A stretch of DNA of 10,000 nucleotides from the NCBI RefSeq assembly GCF_037992945.1, contig NZ_CP150304.1, positions 1 through 10,000 of the forward strand. The letters are read 5' to 3'. A model generated the notes under the pieces. The model ran no database searches. It was not told the DNA's origin and saw only the letters and a program-made list of their open reading frames with translations. Position numbers and translations under genes: made by a program. Shown piece after piece: positions 1 through 6,603 of the stretch (position 1 is its first letter; the number at the start of each line of letters is the position of its first letter). This stretch comes from Peribacillus sp. FSL E2-0218 (GTDB lineage: Bacteria; Bacillota; Bacilli; Bacillales; DSM-1321).

Positions 1-1350
1 TTGGACAACATCGATAGCCTCTGGAACCAGGCGCTCGGAAAAATCGAAAAAAAAATCAGTAAACCAAGCTTTGAAACTTGGCTTAAATCCACCAAGGCCT
101 ATTTACTTCAAGGTGATACGTTAACGGTCACCGCTCCCAATGAATTCGCCAGGGATTGGCTCGAAGAACGCTATTCCCATCTTATTTCTGATGTATTGTT
201 TGAACTTACCGGTGAGGAATTGGAAGCGAAATTCATCATTCCCCCCAATCAAGAAGACGATGATTTCACCGTTCCTGTTCAGCCTAAAAAGATCAAAAAA
301 CAAGATAAAGAGCATGCTGCATTCCCGCAGCATATGTTGAATGCGAAAAATACCTTTGATACTTTTGTCATCGGCTCCGGCAATCGTTTTGCCCATGCCG
401 CGTCTCTCGCTGTCGCAGAAGCTCCAGCCAAAGCCTATAATCCATTATTCATATATGGGGGCGTCGGGCTTGGTAAAACGCATTTAATGCATGCGATCGG
501 ACACTATGTACTTGAGCATAATCCGAAAGCAAAGGTCGTATATTTATCATCAGAAAAATTCACGAATGAATTCATCAATTCCATCCGGGACAATAAAGCC
601 GGGGAATTCCGTGACCGATACCGAAGCGTGGATGTTTTATTAATTGATGATATTCAATTCCTAGCGGGAAAAGAACAAACGCAAGAAGAATTTTTCCATA
701 CATTCAACGCCCTGCATGAGGAAAGCAAGCAAATCGTCATCTCAAGTGACCGCCCGCCAAAGGAGATTCCTACACTCGAGGATCGTCTCCGCTCCAGGTT
801 TGAATGGGGGCTCATCACGGATATCACACCTCCTGATTTGGAAACGCGGATAGCCATTTTACGTAAGAAGGCTAAAGCTGAAGGGCTGGATATCCCGAAT
901 GAAGTCATGCTTTATATCGCCAATCAAATCGATTCCAATATCCGTGAGCTTGAAGGGGCACTGATTCGCGTCGTGGCTTATTCTTCATTGATCAATAAGG
1001 ACATCAATGCAGATTTGGCAGCTGAAGCATTAAAGGACATCATCCCTAGCTCTAAACCTAAAATCATCACCATACTGGAGATCCAGAAGACGGTCGGTGA
1101 GCATTATAGTGTCAAGCTGGAGGACTTCAAGGCAAAAAAACGGACGAAATCGGTGGCTTTCCCAAGGCAGATTGCCATGTACCTTTCCAGGGAGCTGACG
1201 GACTCATCACTGCCTAAGATCGGTGACGAATTCGGAGGCCGGGATCATACCACCGTTATCCATGCCCATGAAAAAATTTCTAAGCTCATGCAGACGGATA
1301 CCCAGCTTCAACGTCAGGTCAAAGAAATACAAGATCAGTTGAAGGTATAA
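1..1350 (+). CDS. dnaA: Chromosomal replication initiator protein DnaA
   Basis: DnaA is the AAA+ ATPase that binds DnaA boxes, oligomerises on oriC, melts the origin and recruits the helicase. The 449-residue protein is very close in length and sequence to B. subtilis DnaA. The N-terminal interaction domain (about 1-85) is followed by a variable linker (about 85-110). The AAA+ core has Walker A GGVGLGKT at 153-160 and Walker B LLIDD at 213-217. The C-terminal helix-turn-helix domain carries the DnaA signature GGRDHTTV at 412-419. The TTG start is the first codon in the window. It gives the expected N-terminus (MDNIDSLWNQAL), so no upstream start is needed. The upstream control region and any upstream origin part lie outside the window. 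The gene is followed directly by DnaA boxes, so autoregulation and coupling to origin activity are likely. Identity is certain. Confidence 0.99.
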   Translation: MDNIDSLWNQALGKIEKKISKPSFETWLKSTKAYLLQGDTLTVTAPNEFARDWLEERYSHLISDVLFELTGEELEAKFIIPPNQEDDDFTVPVQPKKIKKQDKEHAAFPQHMLNAKNTFDTFVIGSGNRFAHAASLAVAEAPAKAYNPLFIYGGVGLGKTHLMHAIGHYVLEHNPKAKVVYLSSEKFTNEFINSIRDNKAGEFRDRYRSVDVLLIDDIQFLAGKEQTQEEFFHTFNALHEESKQIVISSDRPPKEIPTLEDRLRSRFEWGLITDITPPDLETRIAILRKKAKAEGLDIPNEVMLYIANQIDSNIRELEGALIRVVAYSSLINKDINADLAAEALKDIIPSSKPKIITILEIQKTVGEHYSVKLEDFKAKKRTKSVAFPRQIAMYLSRELTDSSLPKIGDEFGGRDHTTVIHAHEKISKLMQTDTQLQRQVKEIQDQLKV

Positions 1351-1356
1351 TCTTAT

Positions 1357-1374
1357 TCTGGATAATGTGTATAA
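1357..1374 (-). promoter_or_regulatory. Two tandem DnaA boxes just after dnaA
   Basis: Two 9-mers abut with no gap, both reading as boxes on the - strand. TCTGGATAA at 1357-1365 is one base from the reverse consensus TGTGGATAA. TGTGTATAA at 1366-1374 fits TTATNCACA exactly on the reverse strand. They begin 7 bases after the dnaA stop codon. They are likely DnaA binding sites that nucleate the origin complex. Confidence 0.8.
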
Positions 1375-1391
1375 CCGACGACTACTTACAC

Positions 1392-1423
1392 ACAGTCTGT
1401 CCACAAGTGGATAGACTGTTTTT
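1392..1423 (+). terminator. Hairpin with T-run after dnaA, overlapping two DnaA boxes
   Basis: Bases 1392-1404 and 1407-1419 form a 13-base inverted repeat with one G-T wobble, centred on AA, followed by Ts to 1423. As RNA this is a plausible intrinsic terminator for dnaA. The very short loop means the tip would open by a pair or more. The same bases form two convergent DnaA-box-like 9-mers, so the symmetry could instead reflect DnaA binding. Both roles are possible, and termination has not been shown. Confidence 0.5.
1397..1414. promoter_or_regulatory. Convergent pair of degenerate DnaA boxes
   Basis: CTGTCCACA at 1397-1405 (+ strand) and AGTGGATAG at 1406-1414 (reverse orientation) lie back to back. 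Each matches the DnaA box consensus at 7 of 9 bases. The core TCCAC/GTGGA is intact in both. They are likely lower-affinity DnaA sites. Confidence 0.6.
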
Positions 1424-1440
1424 CCTTAGGGTGAATCGAC

Positions 1441-1457
1441 TTATCCACATATCAACA
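1441..1457 (+). promoter_or_regulatory. DnaA boxes next to the unwinding region
   Basis: TTATCCACA at 1441-1449 is a perfect consensus DnaA box. ATATCAACA at 1449-1457 overlaps it by one base and matches at 7 of 9 positions in the same orientation. This pair sits immediately before the GC step and DnaA-trios. That is the place where B. subtilis uses two boxes to load a DnaA filament onto single-stranded DNA. Confidence 0.9.
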
Positions 1458-1461
1458 GGCC

Positions 1462-1479
1462 CTACTACTATTACTACTA
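1462..1479 (+). other. DnaA-trio array, six triplets
   Basis: Six consecutive triplets read CTA, CTA, CTA, TTA, CTA, CTA on the + strand. They correspond to the GAT-type trios that DnaA contacts on the opposite strand in Firmicutes origins. The array starts 4 bases after the last DnaA box and runs into the A/T tract, which is the required geometry for origin opening. Confidence 0.88.
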
Positions 1480-1481
1480 TC

Positions 1482-1509
1482 TTTTTTAATAAAAATTATT
1501 AATAAATAT
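1482..1509. other. DNA unwinding element (A/T-only tract)
   Basis: Twenty-eight consecutive bases contain only A and T, directly after the DnaA-trios. This is the most easily melted stretch in the origin and the probable helicase entry site. A small palindrome, GCCT-GGT-AGGC (1510-1520), borders it on the dnaN side. Confidence 0.85.
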
Positions 1510-1544
1510 GCCTGGTAGGCAATTAAAAAATTGGAGGATGAAGC

Positions 1545-2681
1545 ATGAGATTTATAATCCAAAGAGATCGATTAGTTCATAGTGTCCAAGAAGTAATGAA
1601 AGCCGTCACATCGAGGACAACCATTCCAATCCTGACAGGGATAAAAATAACCGTTACGAGTGAAGGTGTAACGTTAACCGGAAGTGATTCGGATATTTCC
1701 ATCCAATCATTCATTCCAGCCGAAGTCGATGGAGATGAAATCGTTGAAGTGAAAAATAGCGGCGGCATTGTCCTGAATGCCCGCTTCTTCAGTGAAATCG
1801 TCAAAAAACTTCCGATGGATACAGTCGAAATTGAAGTGGAAAATAATTTTCAAACGATCATCCGCTCGGGAAAAGCTGAATTCAACTTGAATGGATTGGA
1901 TCCTGAAGAATATCCACATCTTCCGATCATTGAAGAAGAGAACATTTTCAAACTGCCAACCGATCTTTTGAAGACCCTTATCCGTCAAACTGGCTTTGCT
2001 GTGTCCACGTCAGAAACACGCCCAATCTTGACAGGTGTAAACCTCAAGGTCCAAGATGACGAATTGACCTGTATTGCAACAGATAGCCATAGACTCGCAA
2101 TGAGAACCGCAAAAATCGAAAATAAAATCACAGGAACCTATAGTGTCGTCATTCCGGGTAAAAGCCTGAATGAATTGAGTAAGATCCTGGATGATACAAA
2201 CGAACTGATTGAAATTGTCATTACCGAAAACCAAGTCCTTTTCAAGGCTGAGAATTTATTATTCTTCTCAAGATTGCTTGAGGGTAATTATCCTGATACA
2301 TCCCGCTTGATCCCTTCGGATAGCAAAACGGATGTGACCGTCCATACAAAAGACTTTCTCCAAGCGATCGACAGGGCATCTTTATTGGCGAGAGAAGGAA
2401 GAAATAATGTCGTCAAGCTGACAACCCTTGAGGGCCGCATTATCGAGGTCTCTTCCAATACTCCCGAAATTGGTAAAGTAATCGAAGAGGTCCAGGCCGA
2501 AGCCATTGAAGGTGAAGATCTGAAAATCTCATTCAGTGCCAAATTTGTCATGGACGCTTTAAAGGCATTGGAAGGAACCGATATAAAAATAAACTTCACT
2601 GGTGCGATGCGTCCTTTTGTCATCCGTCCGCTTCATGATGAATCGATGCTGCAATTGATTCTGCCAGTTAGAACTTATTAG
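1545..2681 (+). CDS. dnaN: DNA polymerase III sliding clamp, beta subunit
   Basis: DnaN dimerises into the ring that tethers the replicative polymerase to DNA and serves as a hub for ligase, mismatch repair and DnaA regulators. The 378-residue length is the same as I recall for B. subtilis DnaN. Three clamp folds of about 125 residues each are expected. Family sequence is recognisable throughout: MRFIIQRDRLVHSVQEV at the start, TRPILTGVNL and ATDSHRLAMR in the middle domain, and the conserved C-terminal MLQLILPVRTY. The ATG at 1545 has a strong GGAGG at 1533-1537, 7 bases upstream. It follows dnaA across the origin gap and is ended by the hairpin at 2704-2738. Nothing is odd about it. Confidence 0.99.
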   Translation: MRFIIQRDRLVHSVQEVMKAVTSRTTIPILTGIKITVTSEGVTLTGSDSDISIQSFIPAEVDGDEIVEVKNSGGIVLNARFFSEIVKKLPMDTVEIEVENNFQTIIRSGKAEFNLNGLDPEEYPHLPIIEEENIFKLPTDLLKTLIRQTGFAVSTSETRPILTGVNLKVQDDELTCIATDSHRLAMRTAKIENKITGTYSVVIPGKSLNELSKILDDTNELIEIVITENQVLFKAENLLFFSRLLEGNYPDTSRLIPSDSKTDVTVHTKDFLQAIDRASLLAREGRNNVVKLTTLEGRIIEVSSNTPEIGKVIEEVQAEAIEGEDLKISFSAKFVMDALKALEGTDIKINFTGAMRPFVIRPLHDESMLQLILPVRTY

Positions 2682-2703
2682 GCAAAAATAATATTTCGAT
2701 ATA

Positions 2704-2738
2704 ATTAAAGGCTTGTTTAACAAGCCTTTAATTTTTTT
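2704..2738 (+). terminator. Intrinsic terminator after dnaN
   Basis: A perfect 14-base inverted repeat (2704-2717 and 2719-2732, core AAAGGCTTG) is followed by a run of Ts to 2738. It begins 23 bases after the dnaN stop codon. It separates dnaN transcripts from the yaaA-recF group. The long stem and T-run make this a confident call. Confidence 0.93.
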
Positions 2739-2801
2739 ATATTCCAACATGGGGCGGCATTCGGTCTGTCGGTAGCTTAGAAACCTTATAAATGAGCGAT
2801 G

Positions 2802-2835
2802 AAAAAGCTATACTTTGTCTTAATGGCTTTTTTTT
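2802..2835 (+). terminator. Possible weak hairpin with T-run before yaaA
   Basis: AAAAAGCTA at 2802-2810 can pair with TGGCTTTTT at 2824-2832, giving 9 pairs including one G-U, with a 13-base loop and Ts to 2835. It is mostly A-U pairs and therefore weak. It could be a backup terminator for dnaN read-through or a leader structure. The T-run also overlaps the spacer of the candidate promoter, so it may have no RNA role. Confidence 0.3.
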
Positions 2836-2843
2836 AGTAAAAT
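2814..2843 (+). promoter_or_regulatory. Candidate SigA promoter for yaaA-recF
   Basis: TTGTCT at 2814-2819 (4 of 6 to TTGACA) and TAAAAT at 2838-2843 (5 of 6 to TATAAT) are separated by 18 bases. The terminator after dnaN means yaaA, recF and remB need a promoter in this gap. This is the best candidate I see, but the -35 box is poor. Confidence 0.35.
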
Positions 2844-2870
2844 AAAGTATTAAAGACTACTTGGAAATGA

Positions 2871-3095
2871 GTGAGACTGGAAATGGATTCGATAAAAATA
2901 AGCACGGAATATATCACGCTTGGACAATTCTTGAAATTAGCCGATTTGATCCAGAGCGGCGGAATGGCAAAATGGTTCTTGAGCGAATATGAGGTTTTCA
3001 TCAATGGCGAATTAGATGTGAGAAGAGGCAGGAAATTAAGATCAGGGGATAAAGTGGAGATTCCTGGATTTGGCACATTCACAATAACAAGCTAA
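2871..3095 (+). CDS. yaaA: S4-domain RNA-binding protein YaaA
   Basis: YaaA is a small protein built almost entirely of an S4 RNA-binding domain. In B. subtilis it has been linked to assembly of the large ribosomal subunit. The S4 core is clear: TLGQFLKLADLIQSGGMAKWFLSEYEVFINGE, then RRGRKLRSGDKVEIPGFGTF. The start is uncertain. GTG at 2871 gives 74 residues and ATG at 2883 gives 70, against about 71 in B. subtilis. Neither has a strong ribosome site: GGAAATGA lies just before the GTG, and GAGTGA lies 8 bases before the ATG. The ATG form aligns better with the B. subtilis N-terminus. The gene lies 21 bases upstream of recF and is very likely co-transcribed with it. This position is a conserved Bacillaceae neighbour pair. 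Confidence 0.93.
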   Translation: MRLEMDSIKISTEYITLGQFLKLADLIQSGGMAKWFLSEYEVFINGELDVRRGRKLRSGDKVEIPGFGTFTITS

Positions 3096-3116
3096 AACAT
3101 AAGGGAAGAGCGGAAT

Positions 3117-4235
3117 ATGTATATTGAAAATATAAGTTTGAGAAATTACCGCAACTATACCGAATTGAACCTGGCTTTTGAAAATAAAGTCAATGTAATC
3201 CTCGGCGAAAATGCCCAAGGAAAAACAAATGTCATGGAATCGATATTCGTTTTAGCGATGGCAAAATCCCATCGGACCTCAAATGATAAAGAACTTATTC
3301 GCTGGGATGAAGAGTATGCTAAAATAGAAGGCAGAGTTAGAAAGAGAAATACCTCAATACCACTTGAGCTGACCATTTCAAAAAAAGGGAAAAAGGCGAA
3401 GTGCAACCATATTGAACAAAGAAAATTAAGTCAATATGTCGGAAATATGAACGTGGTCATGTTTGCGCCTGAGGATTTAAACCTTGTCAAGGGAAGTCCT
3501 ATAGTCAGACGCCGTTTTATAGATATGGAAATTGGCCAGGTTTCTCCCGTATACCTTCATGATATGAGCCAATATCATAAAATACTTCAACAAAGAAATC
3601 ATTACTTAAAGCTTTTGCAGACCCGGAAACAAACGGATACGACGATGCTTGACGTGCTAACTGATCAATTCATCCAGTATGCAGCGAAAATTGTCGAAAG
3701 AAGATATGAGTTTCTTTCAAAGCTCCAGCAATGGGCAGAGCCGATCCATTCGGGGATCTCCAGAAATCTAGAAGTATTGAAAATCCAATATAAACCGTCG
3801 CTTGATGTATCAGAATCTATGGATTTGACGAAAATGATAGAAGTATACACAGAAAAATTTGATAAAATAAAAACAAGGGAAATTGAACGGGGTGTAACGC
3901 TGGTCGGTCCTCATCGTGACGACCTGGTTTTTTTTGTGAATGACCGTGATGTCCAGACATATGGTTCACAAGGACAGCAGCGTACAACCGCGCTCTCCCT
4001 GAAGCTTGCCGAAATCGAGCTGATCCATGAGGAAATCGGCGAGTATCCCATTTTATTATTGGATGATGTGCTATCGGAGCTTGACGATTTCCGTCAATCC
4101 CATTTACTGAATACGATTCAAGGAAAAGTGCAAACATTCGTGACGACACCCTCCGTTGATGGAATCGATCATCAAACCCTGAGAGAAGCGACCACCTTTT
4201 ATGTTAGTCAAGGAAGTATAAAAAAGGTTAAATGA
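3117..4235 (+). CDS. recF: DNA replication and repair ATPase RecF
   Basis: RecF is an SMC-like ATPase that, with RecO and RecR, helps load RecA at single-strand gaps and stalled forks. The protein has 372 residues, the usual family length (about 370). Walker A GENAQGKT is at 30-37, the ABC-type signature GSQGQQR at 283-289, and Walker B LLLDDVLSELD at 313-323. The N-terminal MYIENISLRNYRNY is typical. The middle (about 170-260) is the helical arm that replaces the long SMC coiled coil. ATG 3117 is preceded by AGGGAAG around 3102-3108. The stop is 12 bases before remB, so the two genes are surely translated from one message. All catalytic motifs are intact. Confidence 0.99.
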   Translation: MYIENISLRNYRNYTELNLAFENKVNVILGENAQGKTNVMESIFVLAMAKSHRTSNDKELIRWDEEYAKIEGRVRKRNTSIPLELTISKKGKKAKCNHIEQRKLSQYVGNMNVVMFAPEDLNLVKGSPIVRRRFIDMEIGQVSPVYLHDMSQYHKILQQRNHYLKLLQTRKQTDTTMLDVLTDQFIQYAAKIVERRYEFLSKLQQWAEPIHSGISRNLEVLKIQYKPSLDVSESMDLTKMIEVYTEKFDKIKTREIERGVTLVGPHRDDLVFFVNDRDVQTYGSQGQQRTTALSLKLAEIELIHEEIGEYPILLLDDVLSELDDFRQSHLLNTIQGKVQTFVTTPSVDGIDHQTLREATTFYVSQGSIKKVK

Positions 4236-4247
4236 TGAGGTGAATGT

Positions 4248-4517
4248 ATGTATCTCCATATTGGTGAAGACGTTCTTGTGAAAACGGATGATGTCATAGC
4301 CATTTTAGATAAGAAGCTGCTCCAGGCATCTCCGATCATGATTGAGTTTTTGGAGAAAAAGTCTGATGTGACTTCACATTTAGCAAAAAACTCGGTTAAA
4401 TCGATAGTAGTGACGGATAGGCAAGTCTATTATTCACCGCTTGCTTCTTCCACTCTGAAAAAGCGTTCACTGCAGCCATCGTTATTGATCGATGATATAG
4501 ATGTTCTTGGAATATAA
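4248..4517 (+). CDS. remB: Extracellular matrix regulator RemB (DUF370 family)
   Basis: RemB is a small DUF370 protein, related to the DNA-binding matrix regulator RemA. It is required for normal biofilm matrix gene expression in B. subtilis, where the locus was called yaaB. The 89-residue protein starts MYLHIGEDVLVKTDDVIAIL and contains the diagnostic block KSIVVTDRQVYYSPLASSTLKKR (about 51-73). It is several residues longer than the B. subtilis protein (about 81), mainly after the STLKKR motif. GAGGTGA at 4237-4243, four bases upstream, supports ATG 4248. Another ATG at 4244 is in a different frame. The position between recF and gyrB is conserved in Bacillus. No promoter is obvious in the gap to recF, so it is part of the yaaA-recF unit. 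The regulatory role here is inferred from the family. Confidence 0.93.
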   Translation: MYLHIGEDVLVKTDDVIAILDKKLLQASPIMIEFLEKKSDVTSHLAKNSVKSIVVTDRQVYYSPLASSTLKKRSLQPSLLIDDIDVLGI

Positions 4518-4569
4518 GGACTTAAGCGATAATTACTTCGGAAAATTGATAATGCCAAAAGAAAAGTGT

Positions 4570-4575
4570 AGGTGA
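4570..4575 (+). promoter_or_regulatory. Ribosome binding site deciding the gyrB start
   Basis: AGGTGA lies 5 bases before ATG 4581. An in-frame GTG at 4572 overlaps this site and so cannot use it. A later ATG at 4587 would be 11 bases away. The spacing favours 4581. Confidence 0.7.
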
Positions 4576-4580
4576 TACGA

Positions 4581-6512
4581 ATGACAATGGAACAAAAAGA
4601 AGTACAAGCTCAGGCATACGATGAGAATCAGATACAGGTTTTGGAAGGCTTAGAAGCAGTTCGTAAACGTCCGGGGATGTATATCGGCACGACTTCTGCA
4701 AAAGGACTTCACCATCTTGTTTGGGAAATTGTCGATAACAGTATTGATGAGGCACTAGCGGGTTTCTGTACGGAAATCAAAGTGACGATCGAAAAAGACA
4801 ATAGCATAACGGTAGTCGATAATGGACGGGGAATTCCAGTAGGGATCCATGAAAAAATGGGACGTCCCGCTGTAGAAGTAATCATGACTGTACTTCATGC
4901 TGGCGGAAAGTTTGGCGGCGGGGGATATAAGGTCTCCGGCGGTCTGCACGGTGTCGGTGCATCTGTCGTTAACGCCCTATCGACGGTATTGGAAGTGTAT
5001 GTCCATCGTGATGGCAAAATCCATTATCAGCAATTCAATCGCGGGGTTCCGAAGGAAGATTTGAAAATCATCGGGGAAACCGATCATACGGGTACGACGG
5101 TCCACTTCATTCCGGATGGTGAAATCTTTACCGAGTCTTTGGAATATGATTTCGATACGTTAGCCACTCGTATCCGTGAGCTTGCGTTCCTGAATAAAGG
5201 CCTGAAACTCATCATTGAGGATAAACGTGAAGAAGAAGAGAAAATCAGGGAATATCATTATGAGGGCGGGATTAAATCATACGTCGAGCACTTGAACCGT
5301 TCGAAAGAAGTGCTGCATGAGGAACCGATTTTCATGGAAGGCGAGAAAGATGGGATTTCTGTCGAATTAGCTTTGCAATATAATGACAGCTATATCAGCA
5401 ATGTGTTTTCTTTTGCCAATAATATTCACACCTATGAAGGCGGTACGCATGAATCGGGATTCAAGACGGCCCTGACCCGGGTCATCAATGATTATGCAAG
5501 GAAAAACGGTCTCCTGAAAGAAGCCGATTCCAATTTCTCCGGTGAAGATGTCCGGGAAGGCCTGACGGCAATCATTTCGATCAAGCATCCTGAACCCCAA
5601 TTCGAAGGTCAAACGAAAACCAAACTTGGAAATTCAGAAGTAAGAACGGTAACTGATTCCATCCTTTCTGAGCGGCTTGATTCTTTCTTATATGAAAATC
5701 CGGCCGTGGCCAGGAAAATTGTCGATAAAGGGCAAATGGCAGCAAGGGCCCGTATGGCAGCCAAGAAAGCCCGTGAATTGACTCGAAGGAAGAGTGCGCT
5801 TGAAGTTTCCAACCTTCCGGGAAAATTGGCGGATTGTTCATCCAAGGACCCGGCTATCAGTGAATTGTACATCGTTGAAGGAAACTCGGCGGGAGGTTCG
5901 GCCAAGCAAGGGCGCGACCGTCATTTCCAAGCGATTTTGCCGCTAAGGGGTAAAATCCTGAACGTAGAAAAAGCAAGATTGGATAGAATCTTGCATAACG
6001 AGGAAATAGGCACGATCATCACCGCACTAGGAACGGGAATTGGTGATGAATTCAATATTGAAAAAGCCCGATATCATAAAATCGTCATCATGACCGATGC
6101 CGATGTGGATGGAGCCCATATCAGAACGCTGATGTTGACATTCTTCTACAGATATATGCGCAAAATCATCGAATATGGTTATATATACATTGCTCAGCCG
6201 CCACTTTTCAAAATCCAGCAAGGGAAAAAAGTGGATTATGCCTATAACGATCGACAGCTTGAAGAAATCATGGCGAGTTTGCCAAGCACTCCAAAGCCTA
6301 ACCTGCAGCGCTACAAGGGGCTGGGGGAAATGAACCCCGAGCAATTATGGGAAACGACCATGAACCCTGAAACGAGAACGCTGCTTCAAGTCAGCTTGAA
6401 AGATGCGGCCGAGGCGGATGAAACATTCGAGATGCTGATGGGCGACAAGGTTGAGCCTAGACGTAACTTCATCGAAGAAAATGCAATTTATGTAAAAAAT
6501 CTTGATGTTTGA
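4581..6512 (+). CDS. gyrB: DNA gyrase subunit B
   Basis: GyrB is the ATPase subunit of the GyrA2GyrB2 enzyme that introduces negative supercoils. From ATG 4581 it has 643 residues, close to the 638 of B. subtilis. The GHKL ATPase domain contains the catalytic Glu49 in HHLVWEIVDN, Asn53, Asp80 in VDNGRGIP and the ATP lid GGLHGVGAS. The transducer domain has QTKTK at 344-348 with the ATP-contacting Lys346. The TOPRIM domain has Glu433, and Asp506, Asp508 and Asp510 in DADVDG. The Arg of HRDGK, whose loss gives aminocoumarin resistance in E. coli (Arg136), is kept. The odd point is residue 435: the motif reads EGNSAGGSAKQGR, with Asn where most gyrases have Asp (E. coli Asp426). The gene lies 63 bases after remB with no clear promoter between them. 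ATG 4587 is an alternative start. Confidence 0.99.
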   Translation: MTMEQKEVQAQAYDENQIQVLEGLEAVRKRPGMYIGTTSAKGLHHLVWEIVDNSIDEALAGFCTEIKVTIEKDNSITVVDNGRGIPVGIHEKMGRPAVEVIMTVLHAGGKFGGGGYKVSGGLHGVGASVVNALSTVLEVYVHRDGKIHYQQFNRGVPKEDLKIIGETDHTGTTVHFIPDGEIFTESLEYDFDTLATRIRELAFLNKGLKLIIEDKREEEEKIREYHYEGGIKSYVEHLNRSKEVLHEEPIFMEGEKDGISVELALQYNDSYISNVFSFANNIHTYEGGTHESGFKTALTRVINDYARKNGLLKEADSNFSGEDVREGLTAIISIKHPEPQFEGQTKTKLGNSEVRTVTDSILSERLDSFLYENPAVARKIVDKGQMAARARMAAKKARELTRRKSALEVSNLPGKLADCSSKDPAISELYIVEGNSAGGSAKQGRDRHFQAILPLRGKILNVEKARLDRILHNEEIGTIITALGTGIGDEFNIEKARYHKIVIMTDADVDGAHIRTLMLTFFYRYMRKIIEYGYIYIAQPPLFKIQQGKKVDYAYNDRQLEEIMASLPSTPKPNLQRYKGLGEMNPEQLWETTMNPETRTLLQVSLKDAAEADETFEMLMGDKVEPRRNFIEENAIYVKNLDV

Positions 6513-6518
6513 TTTTTT

Positions 6519-6542
6519 GACAGGATGCTCTTACATCCTGTT
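6519..6542 (+). terminator. Stem-loop between gyrB and gyrA, weak terminator at best
   Basis: ACAGGATG at 6520-6527 pairs with CATCCTGT at 6534-6541 around a 6-base loop, with an extra G-U pair at the base. It starts 7 bases after the gyrB stop. The following bases (TCTTTAC) lack a solid T-run, so termination would be partial. It may instead shield the 3' end of gyrB RNA or be a processing site. gyrB and gyrA are probably at least partly co-transcribed through it. Confidence 0.4.
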
Positions 6543-6603
6543 CTTTACATAGTTCTAGTTAATATTAAACGAGAGTATAAGCTTTTTATAGGAGGTTGGC
6601 TCC

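Larger units (their letters stand above)
1351..1510. other. oriC: Origin of replication (oriC), dnaA-dnaN intergenic part
   Basis: This gap between dnaA and dnaN has the full order of parts of a Bacillus-type unwinding origin. It holds clustered DnaA boxes (1357-1374, 1397-1414, 1441-1457), a short GC-rich step (about 1458-1462), a DnaA-trio array (1462-1479) and a run of 28 A/T bases (1482-1509). The box orientation, the perfect box nearest the trios and the abrupt AT-rich tract are seen directly. The role is inferred from the well-studied B. subtilis origin. A second, upstream origin cluster like the one before dnaA in B. subtilis cannot be assessed because the window starts at dnaA. Confidence 0.95.

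Noticed and set aside
3817..4149. A 110-codon - strand open frame inside recF
   Set aside because: It overlaps the conserved RecF signature and Walker B region, so the frame is a by-product of recF codons.
4572..4574. GTG as the gyrB start, adding three residues
   Set aside because: It overlaps the AGGTGA ribosome site. ATG 4581 has proper spacing and fits family N-termini.
6517..6522. Perfect TTGACA at the end of gyrB as a gyrA promoter -35 box
   Set aside because: No acceptable -10 box lies 16-19 bases downstream. TTTACA at 6544 and TATAAG at 6576 are 26 bases apart, too far to work as a pair.
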